From assembly GCF_014698755.1 (NCBI RefSeq), contig NZ_JACJTO010000019.1:1-64000 (forward strand): 64,000 bases of DNA. The letters are read 5' to 3'. Below are positions 27,254-36,539 of the stretch, piece after piece (the first letter of the stretch is position 1; the number at the start of each line of letters is the position of its first letter). Below the pieces are notes generated by a model. It did no database searches. It saw only the letters and a list, made by a program, of their open reading frames with translations, and had not been told where the DNA came from. The stretch is from Aphanizomenon flos-aquae FACHB-1287. Lineage in GTDB: Bacteria > Cyanobacteriota > Cyanobacteriia > Cyanobacteriales > Nostocaceae. Both the position numbers and the translations under genes were made by a program.

Positions 27254-27642
27254 TCAAGAACCATATTGATAAATTAACCAATCTTTTCCATCTTCCACAA
27301 AATATACATAAAAAGGTTCAATCTGGTCAAATTCTAAGCGAATATTAGTTTTTACCTCTACAATTAATTTTTTATCTAGGTTTATATCTATAAAATCTTG
27401 AGTAGTAGAGGAAATAGATTTTAAGTATAGATATCCTTGAGATGAAAATAAACGAATTTTTCCAGTTAATACCTTATCTTTTAACTGTTTAATACTTAAA
27501 TTGATAACGGTATCTATTTTTTCCACTTGTACAAATGGATTGACTGAGTTATAAAATGAATTATCTATAACTATTTTATTTACATACTCTGAATCCAAGC
27601 CTATCATGTTAATTAAAGCTTCTCTATCTTGAGTATTTCTAC
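27254..27642 (-). pseudogene. Hypothetical protein gene, 5' end removed by an insertion sequence
   Basis: An open frame of 117 codons from an internal ATG at 27607 continues upstream without a stop (ISGRNTQDREALIN) to the terminus of the insertion sequence at 27643, so the real start has been cut off. The product is beta-rich and hydrophilic (VEVKTNIRLEFDQIEPFYVYFVED); I do not recognise it. No matching 5' part was found on the other side of the element. Confidence 0.5.
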
Positions 27643-28272
27643 CAGAAATGTTGAATGTCGTTACAAAACTTTACATATTTAAGTATACTAGTATTATCAA
27701 GGGTAAAAATGTCAACATTTCATAATATCTTCCATCCAATGAACATAACTGATTTGTTGACACATACAAGCTTGAAGATAGCGGAATTTATCTAACATCT
27801 TTTCACCCCATTCTTTCGGAACAGATACAAGTTGTAAAATCAGATAAGCGATAAGACTAGCATAAATTTGAATAGCAATACCATTAACATTTTTAGTGAT
27901 TAATCTATCCAGTTTTAGGTGCATCTTTAAAAATTTCCATAACAGTTCAACTCCCCATCGTAAACGATATTATCTGTAACTGCTACCTCTCCATTGGCAG
28001 GTAAATTCGTCACTAACCTAAATTCAGTTTTCGTTTCTAAATCACAAAAATTAATCATTCTGTAAGCGGGAGCATCCTTCGATGAACCGATTTTGATTAA
28101 TCCAGTTTCTGATCCAAATTCTAGTTTCCAATTATTTTTAATTCGCACTACAAAATATTTGTCTTTTTGCACTAACTCTTGCATAAAATTTAGACCCGCA
28201 AATCCTCTATCCATTACCCCAACATATTTTTGGCTATTTTTATCAGGCTTTTCTTAACATTCAACACTTCTG
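27643..28272 (-). mobile_element. Internally deleted IS4-like element (copy C) with broken transposase
   Basis: Terminal inverted repeats are CAGAAATGTTGAATGT at 27643 and its near inverse ending at 28272. The transposase is read leftwards in two pieces: 28214-27927 (MDRGFAGLNFMQELVQKDKY onward) and 27924-27712 (HLKLDRLITKNVNGIAIQIY to the end). The reading frame shifts between them just before RLRWGVELLWKFLK, which is lost from the first frame by a small deletion. The N-terminal portion is absent. The left end joins directly to internal sequence across a shared AAAAATAGCC-AAAATATGTT stretch, suggesting deletion by microhomology. No target duplication is evident. Confidence 0.8.
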
Positions 28273-28417
28273 TTAAAAATTATACTTTTTCTAATTGCTA
28301 ATGTCTAGTTAATAGCAACTTTTATTTGTGGGGTTATTCAAGCATACATAAATAATGAACAAATAGCTCTAGTTATCAAACTAAAGCTATGATTAATCTA
28401 TGGAAATTCAGCAAACC

Positions 28418-30091
28418 CTACTTACTAAAACTGTAAATGTGCTGTGTTTGCAAAATACCTTTTAAAGACGAAGGTAGTACACCATTAGAAAAACTCTGTC
28501 TATCCAACTGTACTTGTAAATTACTCAGCGGATCACTACCCGTTGCAATCAGAAATTCTATTTTCTGAATATAGGGTAAAATGGTGATTTCGTCCAGAAT
28601 CTGACAGATTGCTTGTAAATAAGGATGACCCTTTTGTTGATACCAATTGGATTCAGCAATATTCGCTTGGTCAAAACCTAAATGTACAGTTAAAGATGGT
28701 TGATCAAATAAAGCGATTCCCAAGGGACGGGCTTCCTCTTGTAACAATAAATGCTGATTTTTTGATAAATACCGTAATTTCTCTAGACGCTCATAACGTT
28801 CAGTAACCGATTCTGGTTCATCTTGCCAATGTATAGCAATTGTTACAAGATAAGTTTGTAACAGCATATGCCCCAATTTCTTGGCCTTAGTAGCTAAGTA
28901 ATAGGAATTGAAATCATTAGACTCAATTAACAGGGGAACACGATCTATAACTTCCAAACCATAACCTTTAACACCAGCAATTTTACGGGGATTATTAGTA
29001 ATCAAACGAATTTTTTTAATACCCAAATCCATGAGAATTTGCGCTCCCATACCATAATCACGCAAATCAGCAGGAAACCCTAAACGCTCATTTGCTTCCA
29101 CCGTATCCAGTCCCATATCTTGTAAAGAATAGGCCTTGAGCTTGTTAACTAAGCCTATACCCCGTCCCTCCTGACGTAGGTAAACAACGACACCTTGACT
29201 AGCATTTTCAATCATTTTTAATGCGGCTTGTAACTGCATCCGACAGTCACAGCGCAGAGAGCCTAAAGCATCACCTGTCAAGCATTCCGAGTGCATTCGC
29301 ACCATCACAGCTTCATCTCCGAAATTGGCCGGATTTCCCTTGACAATAGCCACGTGTTCCGTATTATCTAGAGTATGACGGTAGCCGTAAATATCAAATT
29401 GACCAAATTGGCTGGGTAGCTTAGTAATAACTTCTCGATAGATAAGACGGTCATTTTTGAGACGATAACTAATTAAATCCGCAATACTGATAATTTTGAG
29501 GTGATGATTTTTAGCATATTCCACTAACTGATTTAACCGAGCCATTGAACCATCAGGGTTTTGAATTTCGCAAATTACCCCCGCTGGATACAGTCCCGCT
29601 AGTCTGGATAGGTCTACAGCCGCTTCTGTATGTCCGGCTCGTTTGAGTACACCTCCCGGTCTAGCTCGTAGGGGGAAAATATGACCTGGACGGCGTAACT
29701 CTTCCGGTTTTGTAGTTGGGTTGATAGCGACTTGGATAGTCCGGGCTCGGTCTTCAGCAGAAATACCAGTGCTAACGCCTAAATGGGGTCCGGCATCAAT
29801 ACTAACGGTAAAAGCGGTTTGGTTAGTATCCGTTAGTTTACTGACCATTAATGGTAAGTCTAGCTCATCCAAGCGATCGCCTGTCATGGACAGACAAATC
29901 AGCCCCCTCGCTTCTACAGCCATGAAATTAATCATATCAGGGGTCGCAAATTGGGCAGCACAAATTAAATCGCCCTCATTTTCTCGATTTTCGTCATCTA
30001 CAACAACAATAACACGACCGGCTTTGAGATCTGCCAAAGCGGCATCAATAGAATCAAAATTAAAGGTTTGAGTAGTCTTAGGCTGTGACAC
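28418..30091 (-). CDS. ribBA: Bifunctional DHBP synthase / GTP cyclohydrolase II
   Basis: 557 residues. The N-terminal half is 3,4-dihydroxy-2-butanone-4-phosphate synthase (VVDDENRENEGDLICAAQ near residue 32, and RPGHIFPLRARPGGVLKRAGHTEAA around 137-160 in part). The second is GTP cyclohydrolase II with its zinc cysteines (SECLTGDALGSLRCDCRMQ near 270) and RQEGRGIGL near 310. Together they make both precursors of riboflavin. A C-terminal extension of about 130 residues beyond the cyclohydrolase is typical of cyanobacterial RibBA. It stands alone and is probably constitutively expressed. Confidence 0.93.
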   Translation of the reverse strand: MSQPKTTQTFNFDSIDAALADLKAGRVIVVVDDENRENEGDLICAAQFATPDMINFMAVEARGLICLSMTGDRLDELDLPLMVSKLTDTNQTAFTVSIDAGPHLGVSTGISAEDRARTIQVAINPTTKPEELRRPGHIFPLRARPGGVLKRAGHTEAAVDLSRLAGLYPAGVICEIQNPDGSMARLNQLVEYAKNHHLKIISIADLISYRLKNDRLIYREVITKLPSQFGQFDIYGYRHTLDNTEHVAIVKGNPANFGDEAVMVRMHSECLTGDALGSLRCDCRMQLQAALKMIENASQGVVVYLRQEGRGIGLVNKLKAYSLQDMGLDTVEANERLGFPADLRDYGMGAQILMDLGIKKIRLITNNPRKIAGVKGYGLEVIDRVPLLIESNDFNSYYLATKAKKLGHMLLQTYLVTIAIHWQDEPESVTERYERLEKLRYLSKNQHLLLQEEARPLGIALFDQPSLTVHLGFDQANIAESNWYQQKGHPYLQAICQILDEITILPYIQKIEFLIATGSDPLSNLQVQLDRQSFSNGVLPSSLKGILQTQHIYSFSK

Positions 30092-30453
30092 AGAAAATTT
30101 CTAGCTACCAACGTAAATTTTTTTAACAATTTCTTATTCTAAATTGTAGCTTGTTTCTCAGCATTAGAGCTTTTGTGAAATAACTCATGATATCTGAAGA
30201 GGTAGTCTGTAGACTTTAATACCCATAATTTGTCTAATTATGCGTTTTTAGTTTTTCAATCACACGCTATCCAATCTTGTGGGATGGGTCTCCTGCCCGT
30301 CCTTGTATTATTAGCACGCAAGATGCTTGCATCACAAGAAATTTTGGGATATTTTTTTTATTTGGAAGTCTCTAAACTTATACAAAAGTTTAGTAATAAA
30401 ATACCGAAAAAATAAATTTTTCAGAAAATCAAATAATTTAGCAATACCAAAAA
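30092..30453 (+). other. Intergenic region between ribBA and tRNA-Arg
   Basis: No gene is supported. A hairpin of the dispersed family (CTTGTGGGATGGGTCTCCTGCCCGTCC, stem GGATGGG/CTGCCCGTCC) lies at about 30276-30303, followed by GCACGCAAGATGCTTGC (30314-30330), a second short stem. The ribBA promoter should lie near 30095-30180. Confidence 0.45.
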
Positions 30454-30526
30454 TGAGCGCGGAGGGATTTGAACCCCCGACCCACAGGACCGGAACCTGT
30501 TGCTCTATCCACTGAGCCACGCGCCC
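30454..30526 (-). tRNA. tRNA-Arg (anticodon CCG)
   Basis: The minus strand folds into a full cloverleaf of 73 nt: acceptor GGGCGCG/CGCGCTC, D arm GCTC-agtggata-GAGC, anticodon stem ACAGG/CCTGT with loop TTCCGGT (anticodon CCG, reading CGG), and T arm with GGTTCAAATC. CCA is not encoded. Confidence 0.95.
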
Positions 30527-30654
30527 TTATACATTTAACACTATAACATACTTTTTGAATTTCAACAGAATTTAATTATTAGTAATTTGCACGGTGTACC
30601 CTAGCGACGGACTGCAAAAGTAAAATAGAAACTCCCCATAAAACATAATTATTG

Positions 30655-31122
30655 ATGCCAACAGTGCGAAACCGTCAACTCCCTTATTTCTTATTTTCCT
30701 TGACCTTAGTTGTGATTATTGGCTTTTTTCAGTTTTTGGACCAATTACCAACCCTTCCCTGTCAAAAATCAGGTTTTACCGTCAGTCAAACTACAAAATC
30801 TTATATCCACCCTCAGAAAATTGTCGTTCGTCCTTGGCTTGGTGAGCATTATGTATATGCTGTGTTTATGCTACCGAATAATCACGTATATGATCAATTA
30901 ATGACAATTAATTTACCAGTGAATAGAACCTACTGCGGAGTTATTACCAATCCTACTCAAACTATAGATGAAATTAATGCCAAACCAGGACATTATTTAG
31001 TTAGGGGGTATTTACAAACGCGGCTCGCACTCAAATTTATTTTTGCGGGTCAAATAAATGACCTCAAACAAATAAATAATTGGCAGTTAGGTTATGGTAT
31101 AAAGAAGCTACCAAGTGAATAA
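30655..31122 (+). CDS. Hypothetical protein with N-terminal membrane anchor
   Basis: About 155 residues from the ATG at 30655. Residues 10-28 (YFLFSLTLVVIIGFFQFL) form a single membrane segment; the rest would lie outside. The body has no recognisable motif, though two or three cysteines (PCQKSG and NRTYCG) could pair. It is convergent with glnB. A following frame at 31123-31593 is antisense to glnB and is not a gene. Confidence 0.5.
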   Translation: MPTVRNRQLPYFLFSLTLVVIIGFFQFLDQLPTLPCQKSGFTVSQTTKSYIHPQKIVVRPWLGEHYVYAVFMLPNNHVYDQLMTINLPVNRTYCGVITNPTQTIDEINAKPGHYLVRGYLQTRLALKFIFAGQINDLKQINNWQLGYGIKKLPSE

Positions 31123-31239
31123 GTGAAAACTCAAAGCCAGTTAAAAAAATTAATAAAAGGCGCTGCTGATTTCCTGTTTTCAGATTTACAGACTCAGCAA
31201 CGCCCGTTTATTGAATACGCAACAGCAAATACTCAATAT

Positions 31240-31635
<396 letters not shown>

Positions 31636-31711
31636 TTATGTTGTAAATATAGCAATGGTTATCTAATTTTAGCTTGATGTATTGGATTCCACAATTTTTT
31701 CTCCCATGAAA

Positions 31712-34207
31712 TTATGGACTATTTTTGGGCGAAGGCGATAACTTTGCTTCCCCCAACCGTTGCCAATCTGCGATCGCTTGTTCTGTCCACAGCCAATTTT
31801 GTGATAACCTTTCCATACTAAAGTCTAGGGGCGCACTTCGGATTACCTTTTGTCGAAGTTTAATGGCTTCCCGTAAATATTGCTGCCCTTTAGGAAGGGA
31901 TTGACTTCCAGCGGACTTATATAAACCCAAAGCCAATCCAGCATAAGCCATTAAAGCCTCTGGTTGTTCACTCATTTCCAACTGTTTCTTCTCCAGAGAA
32001 AGTTGATTGGGCTGAGGAGTTAATGCTAAATTCAGAGCCTTGAACCAAGCATCATTGGCATAATTAAGATTATTCTCCGCATAATAAGCAAATCCTAAAG
32101 AATTATGATACAAAACAGAATTTGGCTGATTTTGCACCGCCCTCGCCCAATAACGACGAGCATCATCAATACTGTATTTATTATTTCTCGTTTGTACCGA
32201 CTGCCAAGCTAAACGCCCCCGAAAAAAGTTCACATCTGAATTTTCAGCATACTGAGGAGGAATCAAATTTAAAGCCGTTTCCGCAGCCGCAAAAGCACCA
32301 CGATTCATTAATTCATTAACAGCATCCAATCCAGCCTTAATATTGCCTTGACTCAACTGCGACGTAGCTATAGCCGTGACAATTCCCGTAGCTAAATTAG
32401 GTAAATCCATACTCTGATGCTGATCATCTGGGAAATTTTGTCCAGGGATTGGTGGAATTTCGGCATAATTCCGCACTTGTTGTTGATACCACAACCAACC
32501 CACACCAGCAACAACAGTAATTGCACTTGCCCCCACAAGACCATACAAAAACATAGGTAATCTTCTCTGGGGAATCGGATTAACTTGGGTTCGTAAAGGT
32601 GACGGTGATAACCGAGGATTTACCTGATGCTTTTGAATATTCGAGGAAGTGGGAGTAATTTGAGTTGGGACATTTCCCCAGTCTACATTTTTAGTATCAG
32701 TAATCTGCATTTCCGACGGATAAGGATGATCCTGTTGTACTATTTCCACCTTCATACTAGGTTCTTCTGTTTTAGTCGGGGTATTAAGCTGACGAAACAC
32801 ATCCGAAACTATTGCCGAATCCTCGTCATAACTAGGTTCATCATGCTCAATTTCATCAGCAATATCACCCCAAGTATCTTCCTCCAGCCAGTCTACCTCC
32901 GTTGTTCCCCCCGTTAAATTAGGATCATCAATAGCTAAAGACATTTCTGCATTGCCTAAGGCCGCAGAATAGTTATAATTATTCGTCTGCAAGGGAGGCT
33001 GACCTTTGTTCAATAACTCCGCTGCCCCCCCTGGAGTAGTCATGTAGCTAGAGTCAACTTGTGGTATCAAATAACCATCAAATTCTCGCTGAAGATACAA
33101 AATTGGTAAAGCCCAGTACATCTGTTGAGAACCATAGGCAGAAATTAACCCTTGACGTACCCGACTCACACATAAATCTAAAGCATAGCCCTGACTTAAG
33201 TTACGGTAAAACAATTGGGTCAACGTTAGCGCCACCTCATCAGGTATACGTTCTGACATCGCCAAAACACTTCTAATTCCCCGTTTTACCAAACTTTCCG
33301 TTAAATTCCGTTCTCCTGAATCTTCCTCCACCCCAGACCTAGCCCGATATGCCCCTAAACAGGAATTAAACACTGCCATTTGAATATTATTATTAACCAG
33401 CAGCCCCGCTAAATCATCTCCATTCAGAGTTTCTGTTAAACCAGTTTTTTTACTTACTAAGTAAATTTGCCCACCATTCGCCCCCAAGTTGCTATGACCA
33501 GAATAGTGGAGAATATGATAATGTCCCTGCTCTAAAGCTTGGGTGAGTTCCTCCCTACCCGGTTGGTCAAGAACAGTCAATTTAATTTCTGGTAAATGGT
33601 AGTTACTATCAGCAACTCTTGATGCTTGACGATGCAGTTCTGCCTTCAGATTTATAGCTTCTTGTTTAAGTAAATCTAGTTGCGCTAAATCAGTAGGTGA
33701 GGAAATCACCATTAACACTCTTACCCTTCGATCTGCCGCTGGATTATGAGTTGCTAACTGCGATGATGGGGCAATGCCACTTTGGTAACGGGAAAAGGTA
33801 AGATAATGACCAGTAACTAAAGGGCGATCACCTGCGTGCATAATTTCCCACGGCACCCTCGCCAATCTTGTATCCTTGATTCCTAATCTTAGCCGCAGTA
33901 CCTGCTGATGATTTTGGGCAATACCTTGGGCAGTAATCCAACTATCCCGGAGCGTTCCTTGGAACAGTGCCTTATATAACTCTTGACCCAAGGACACCAA
34001 GTTAACAGAATTTCTGATGCTCTTATGCCCCTGCAAAACCGACTGCAAAGGATCATCCATCAAATCTCCCGCAGCAGTCAACCACTTAGCCACAGGCCAA
34101 TGTACCAGTTCTTCCGCCACCGGCACCCCAGGCGCTACTTGTTCCGTCCGCACCAGATAATCATTTTGCCCCACTAGCGTTGCCGAAAGGTGAAATTCCT
34201 GGGTCAC
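31712..34207 (-). CDS. hetF: HetF, CHAT-domain heterocyst differentiation protein
   Basis: About 831 residues from a GTG at 34207, which has a GGAG eight bases upstream and gives the N-terminus (V)TQEFHLSATLVGQNDYLVRTEQ. The frame remains open to 34327, but that part overlaps a tnpB remnant, so I reject the longer TTG start. A CHAT caspase-like domain fills about residues 95-370 with the His-Cys dyad in ILHYSGHS (His238) and AVFNSCLGAY (Cys283). A linker rich in acidic residues, a single membrane span (LPMFLYGLVGASAITVVAGV, about 556-575) and a TPR-like helical end follow. HetF is needed for heterocyst formation and affects HetR. The upstream NsiR1 array on the opposite strand supports the identification. 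Confidence 0.85.
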   Translation of the reverse strand: MTQEFHLSATLVGQNDYLVRTEQVAPGVPVAEELVHWPVAKWLTAAGDLMDDPLQSVLQGHKSIRNSVNLVSLGQELYKALFQGTLRDSWITAQGIAQNHQQVLRLRLGIKDTRLARVPWEIMHAGDRPLVTGHYLTFSRYQSGIAPSSQLATHNPAADRRVRVLMVISSPTDLAQLDLLKQEAINLKAELHRQASRVADSNYHLPEIKLTVLDQPGREELTQALEQGHYHILHYSGHSNLGANGGQIYLVSKKTGLTETLNGDDLAGLLVNNNIQMAVFNSCLGAYRARSGVEEDSGERNLTESLVKRGIRSVLAMSERIPDEVALTLTQLFYRNLSQGYALDLCVSRVRQGLISAYGSQQMYWALPILYLQREFDGYLIPQVDSSYMTTPGGAAELLNKGQPPLQTNNYNYSAALGNAEMSLAIDDPNLTGGTTEVDWLEEDTWGDIADEIEHDEPSYDEDSAIVSDVFRQLNTPTKTEEPSMKVEIVQQDHPYPSEMQITDTKNVDWGNVPTQITPTSSNIQKHQVNPRLSPSPLRTQVNPIPQRRLPMFLYGLVGASAITVVAGVGWLWYQQQVRNYAEIPPIPGQNFPDDQHQSMDLPNLATGIVTAIATSQLSQGNIKAGLDAVNELMNRGAFAAAETALNLIPPQYAENSDVNFFRGRLAWQSVQTRNNKYSIDDARRYWARAVQNQPNSVLYHNSLGFAYYAENNLNYANDAWFKALNLALTPQPNQLSLEKKQLEMSEQPEALMAYAGLALGLYKSAGSQSLPKGQQYLREAIKLRQKVIRSAPLDFSMERLSQNWLWTEQAIADWQRLGEAKLSPSPKNSP

Positions 34208-34280
34208 AATTTCTGCTCCATAAAACTTAGACAATGCTAATAGCACGCTGTTTATTTCCCGCTTCCACCAAGGTATAAAA

Positions 34281-34445
34281 CTACTTCTTGTCCACGGGCG
34301 TAACTTTCGGATGAGCCAACCGTACAAATTCCCTTATTGCATTCAGCAGGTTATAAGCCACATTTTAATCTCTATCCATTATGATTATATGCCCTAAACA
34401 TGAACTGTTCTGGCATCGATAAACATGATTCTGTTTACCCCATAC
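34281..34445 (-). pseudogene. C-terminal remnant of an IS200/IS605-type TnpB
   Basis: A minus-strand frame reads KQNHVYRCQNSSC, then IIIMDRD, a TAA stop where tryptophan is usual, then NVAYNLLNAIREFVRLAHPKV and VTPVDKK before TAG at 34281. The MDRDxNxAxN pattern after a zinc-ribbon-like CxxxxC is the last catalytic segment of TnpB. No N-terminal part is present. It overlaps DNA just upstream of hetF. Confidence 0.55.
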
Positions 34446-34643
34446 AAGGAAATTTAGAAGAATTAGCAGTATTGCTTTTGGGAATAAGATTACAAGTTGC
34501 TAATCCTGCTCATACATATAGATGTATTTTGCCATTCTAATGTTTCGGATATTGATCTTAATCTAGTTTTAAGAAGGCTTGTTTACAGGTTTTGTGCCTG
34601 TTCTGATCCGGATTGACTGATCCCCATGGAGAACTGTTTATTG

Positions 34644-34705
34644 GTAGATGCACCTTGATCTTCAATTCCCCTAGTTGGCTAAAACTCACTGGGGGTTTTC
34701 TTTTG
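34644..34705 (+). ncRNA. nsiR1: NsiR1 small RNA, copy 1 (most divergent)
   Basis: Begins GTAGATGCACCTTGATC and ends in a stem CCCCTAG/CTGGGGG with a T-rich tail. A TCCGGA box (34607-34612) lies exactly 37 bases upstream of the GTAGATG. It is the copy nearest hetF and lies on the opposite strand, so it may pair with a long hetF leader. Confidence 0.75.
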
Positions 34706-34905
34706 TGATTTTGGCAAATAAAAAACACTCTTGACAACCAAGAGCGTTTGTAAAAATTTGTAGATAAAGTATTAAGTAGATAAAATCCTAAGAACTAACT
34801 CCCCTACCCAACCACATAACCACAGGAATTTTTTCCGTAGTTGACAAACAGCAATCTTTGGGTAATTTTTTCCGGAGCATAAATTAAAAACAATGAACAG
34901 TTAAC
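34706..34905 (+). other. Spacer between NsiR1 copies 1 and 2
   Basis: Contains a strong stem-loop AAACACTCTTG-acaac-CAAGAGCGTTT at about 34726-34752 and the TCCGGA box of copy 2 (34871-34876). No gene is seen. Confidence 0.5.
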
Positions 34906-34907
34906 AA

Positions 34908-34968
34908 GTAGATGCACCCTGATAACTAACTTCCCCTAGCTGGCTAACACCACTGGGGGTTTTTTCTT
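34908..34968 (+). ncRNA. nsiR1: NsiR1 small RNA, copy 2
   Basis: GTAGATGCACCCTGATAACT start, stem CCCCTAG/CTGGGGG, and a run of six T residues at 34960-34965 as terminator. TCCGGA lies at 34871-34876, exactly 37 bases before the RNA start, which fits a HetR-dependent DIF-type promoter. Confidence 0.85.
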
Positions 34969-35049
34969 GTTTATGGTTGTCATTACACAATTATGGACAT
35001 ATACCCATTTTTTCCGGAACAGAAATTAAAAACGATGAACACTTAACAA

Positions 35050-35110
35050 GTAGATGCACCCTGATAACTAACTTCCCCTAGCTGGCCAACACCACTGGGG
35101 GTTTTTTCTT
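35050..35110 (+). ncRNA. nsiR1: NsiR1 small RNA, copy 3
   Basis: Nearly identical to copy 2, with one base change in the loop (GGCCAAC for GGCTAAC). TCCGGA is at 35013-35018, again 37 bases upstream; the whole promoter-plus-gene unit (142 bases) is a tandem duplicate of the unit containing copy 2. Confidence 0.85.
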
Positions 35111-35191
35111 GTTTACGGTTATCATTACACAATTATGGACATATACCCATTTTTTCCGGAACAGAAATTAAAAACGATGAACACTTAACAA

Positions 35192-35253
35192 GTAGATGCA
35201 CCCTGATAACTAACTTCCCTAGCCGGCTAACTTCTGGTTGGGGATTTTTTGTT
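35192..35253 (+). ncRNA. nsiR1: NsiR1 small RNA, copy 4
   Basis: The first 30 bases match copies 2 and 3. The terminator hairpin differs (TTCCCTAGCCGGC...GGTTGGGGATTTTTT) but keeps pairing through compensating changes. TCCGGA at 35155-35160 is 37 bases upstream. Confidence 0.8.
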
Positions 35254-35338
35254 TTTAGTATCCTTATCCTTACAGATTTTATAGAAAATATCTACTACCT
35301 ATCCGGAACTTGCTAGTTAACACCAGAATACTAAATTG

Positions 35339-35399
35339 GTAGATGCACCCTGATAACTAAACTCCCCTAGCTGGCTAACTTCCACTGGGGGTTTTTTCT
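35339..35399 (+). ncRNA. nsiR1: NsiR1 small RNA, copy 5
   Basis: Same start and a CCCCTAG/CTGGGGG stem with a T run at 35392-35397. TCCGGA at 35302-35307 is 37 bases upstream, although the DNA between the box and the RNA start differs from copies 2-4 in most positions. Confidence 0.8.
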
Positions 35400-35987
35400 G
35401 AAAATCAGAAACTCAACTTACAATATCATCAAAACAAGTCTCTGGCAATATCCTTAGTCAATAAGTTTTTTATCTGCTTTGACTGGCTGTATTCACACAC
35501 TACCATACTAACTTAATCAATGGACAGTTTTACCGTTTTTGTGTAAAATATAGCCTAAATATCAGACTTTCGGATGAGCTAACCTGACAAACTTCTCTGC
35601 ATCGCTTTCATTCTATTGTCATCCTTGGCTCTAATTCCAGAATGATCACCGCGATAGATAATACCACTTTTAATTATTTCTTTATAATATTTGGGATTAA
35701 TAGGTTTACGATGTATAAAAAATAAGCCTTATGTTGGAATATTATGGCAAAATATTTAATAATCCCCCGTTCCCTGTTCCCTGCTCTCAACTTCTCGGTT
35801 TAGATAGTCAATAGAAGGGACTTTTCCATACTTAGTTTAACCCAGAAGAGAAAAATGATTACTTTTGATTTTTGCCTCTGGCTTGTTTCTGGTGAAAACT
35901 CCATCTAGAAATATGTTTTTATTGCCTGTAAAATGGTAAAATATCAGATTGTGACTTTTTATAAAAATCCGGTAAAAGGAGAAAGAT
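35400..35987 (+). other. Intergenic region between the NsiR1 array and rpmH
   Basis: Apart from the remnant at 35562-35728 there is no supported gene. TTCCCTGTTCCCTG repeats lie near 35768-35783. The AT-rich 35920-35980 stretch, ending in AAAAGGAGAAAGAT before the rpmH start, should hold the promoter and ribosome-binding site of rpmH. Confidence 0.4.
35562..35728 (-). pseudogene. Degenerate protein remnant sharing a tail with the TnpB remnant
   Basis: One minus-strand frame ends EKFVRLAHPKV before a TGA at 35562, repeating the REFVRLAHPKV tail at 34300. The frame is interrupted upstream; a second open frame across the same DNA reads PINPKYYKEIIKSGIIYRGD and ends at 35579. I cannot name the original protein. 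About 25 of 31 bases match between 35567-35597 and the region at 34303-34333. Confidence 0.35.
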
Positions 35988-36122
35988 ATGCAAAGGACAT
36001 TGGGAGGCACTTGCCGCAAGAGAAAAAGAACCTCTGGATTTCGTGCCAGAATGCGGACACCAGACGGCAGAAACGTGATTAGTGCTAGAAGAAGAAAAGG
36101 ACGGCATCGTTTGAGTGTTTAG
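35988..36122 (+). CDS. rpmH: 50S ribosomal protein L34
   Basis: 44 residues, starting [21 protein letters not shown] and ending GRHRLSV, the highly conserved L34 sequence rich in arginine and lysine. It begins at an ATG after AAAAGGAGAAAG. It opens the conserved run rpmH-rnpA-PH-yidC-khpB-DUF177. Confidence 0.95.
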   Translation: MQRTLGGTCRKRKRTSGFRARMRTPDGRNVISARRRKGRHRLSV

Positions 36123-36149
36123 GGTAAAATTCAGCAATTAAGAACTGTT

Positions 36150-36539
36150 GTGGCTTTGCCCAAAGCATATCGTCTCAAATCCCGTCAGGATTTTCAGGCA
36201 GTTTTCCGGGAAGGAATTCGGCGACATAGTTCTCATTTTACTTTGAGAGCTTTAAAACCTGCTTTGGCCATAGAACCTTCTTTGGATACTGCCCCTCCTG
36301 CCACAAAAATTGGTATTGCTATTAGTACAAAAGTTAGTAAACGCGCCGTTGTTCGCAACAAAATCAAAAGGCAAATTACAGCAGCATTGTATCAAATATT
36401 GCCCAAATTAGTCCCAGGATGGCGGTTAGTATTAATTGTCAAACCAAAAACCGCAGAATCTGAGCACCAAACCCATAAATTTCTGCAAGAATTAGAGGAG
36501 TTATTGGCACAAGCAGAGGTATTAAATGGGCATTCGTGA
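36150..36539 (+). CDS. rnpA: Ribonuclease P protein component
   Basis: 129 residues from GTG 36150. The conserved N-terminal LKSRQDFQAVFREG and the RNR-type RNA-binding motif (SKRAVVRNKIKRQI, residues about 63-76) are present. It binds the RNase P RNA for tRNA 5' processing. It lies 27 bases after rpmH and overlaps the next gene by 14 bases. Confidence 0.93.
   Translation: MALPKAYRLKSRQDFQAVFREGIRRHSSHFTLRALKPALAIEPSLDTAPPATKIGIAISTKVSKRAVVRNKIKRQITAALYQILPKLVPGWRLVLIVKPKTAESEHQTHKFLQELEELLAQAEVLNGHS

Noticed and set aside
30327-30520. Short open frames on both strands
   Set aside because: They overlap the tRNA-Arg gene and have no ribosome-binding site.
34208-34327. TTG start extending hetF by 40 residues
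   Set aside because: The extension overlaps a TnpB remnant and lacks a ribosome-binding site; the GTG at 34207 has GGAG at good spacing.
35837-36137. Minus-strand frames opposite the L34 gene
   Set aside because: They are shadows of rpmH, whose conserved sequence is on the plus strand.
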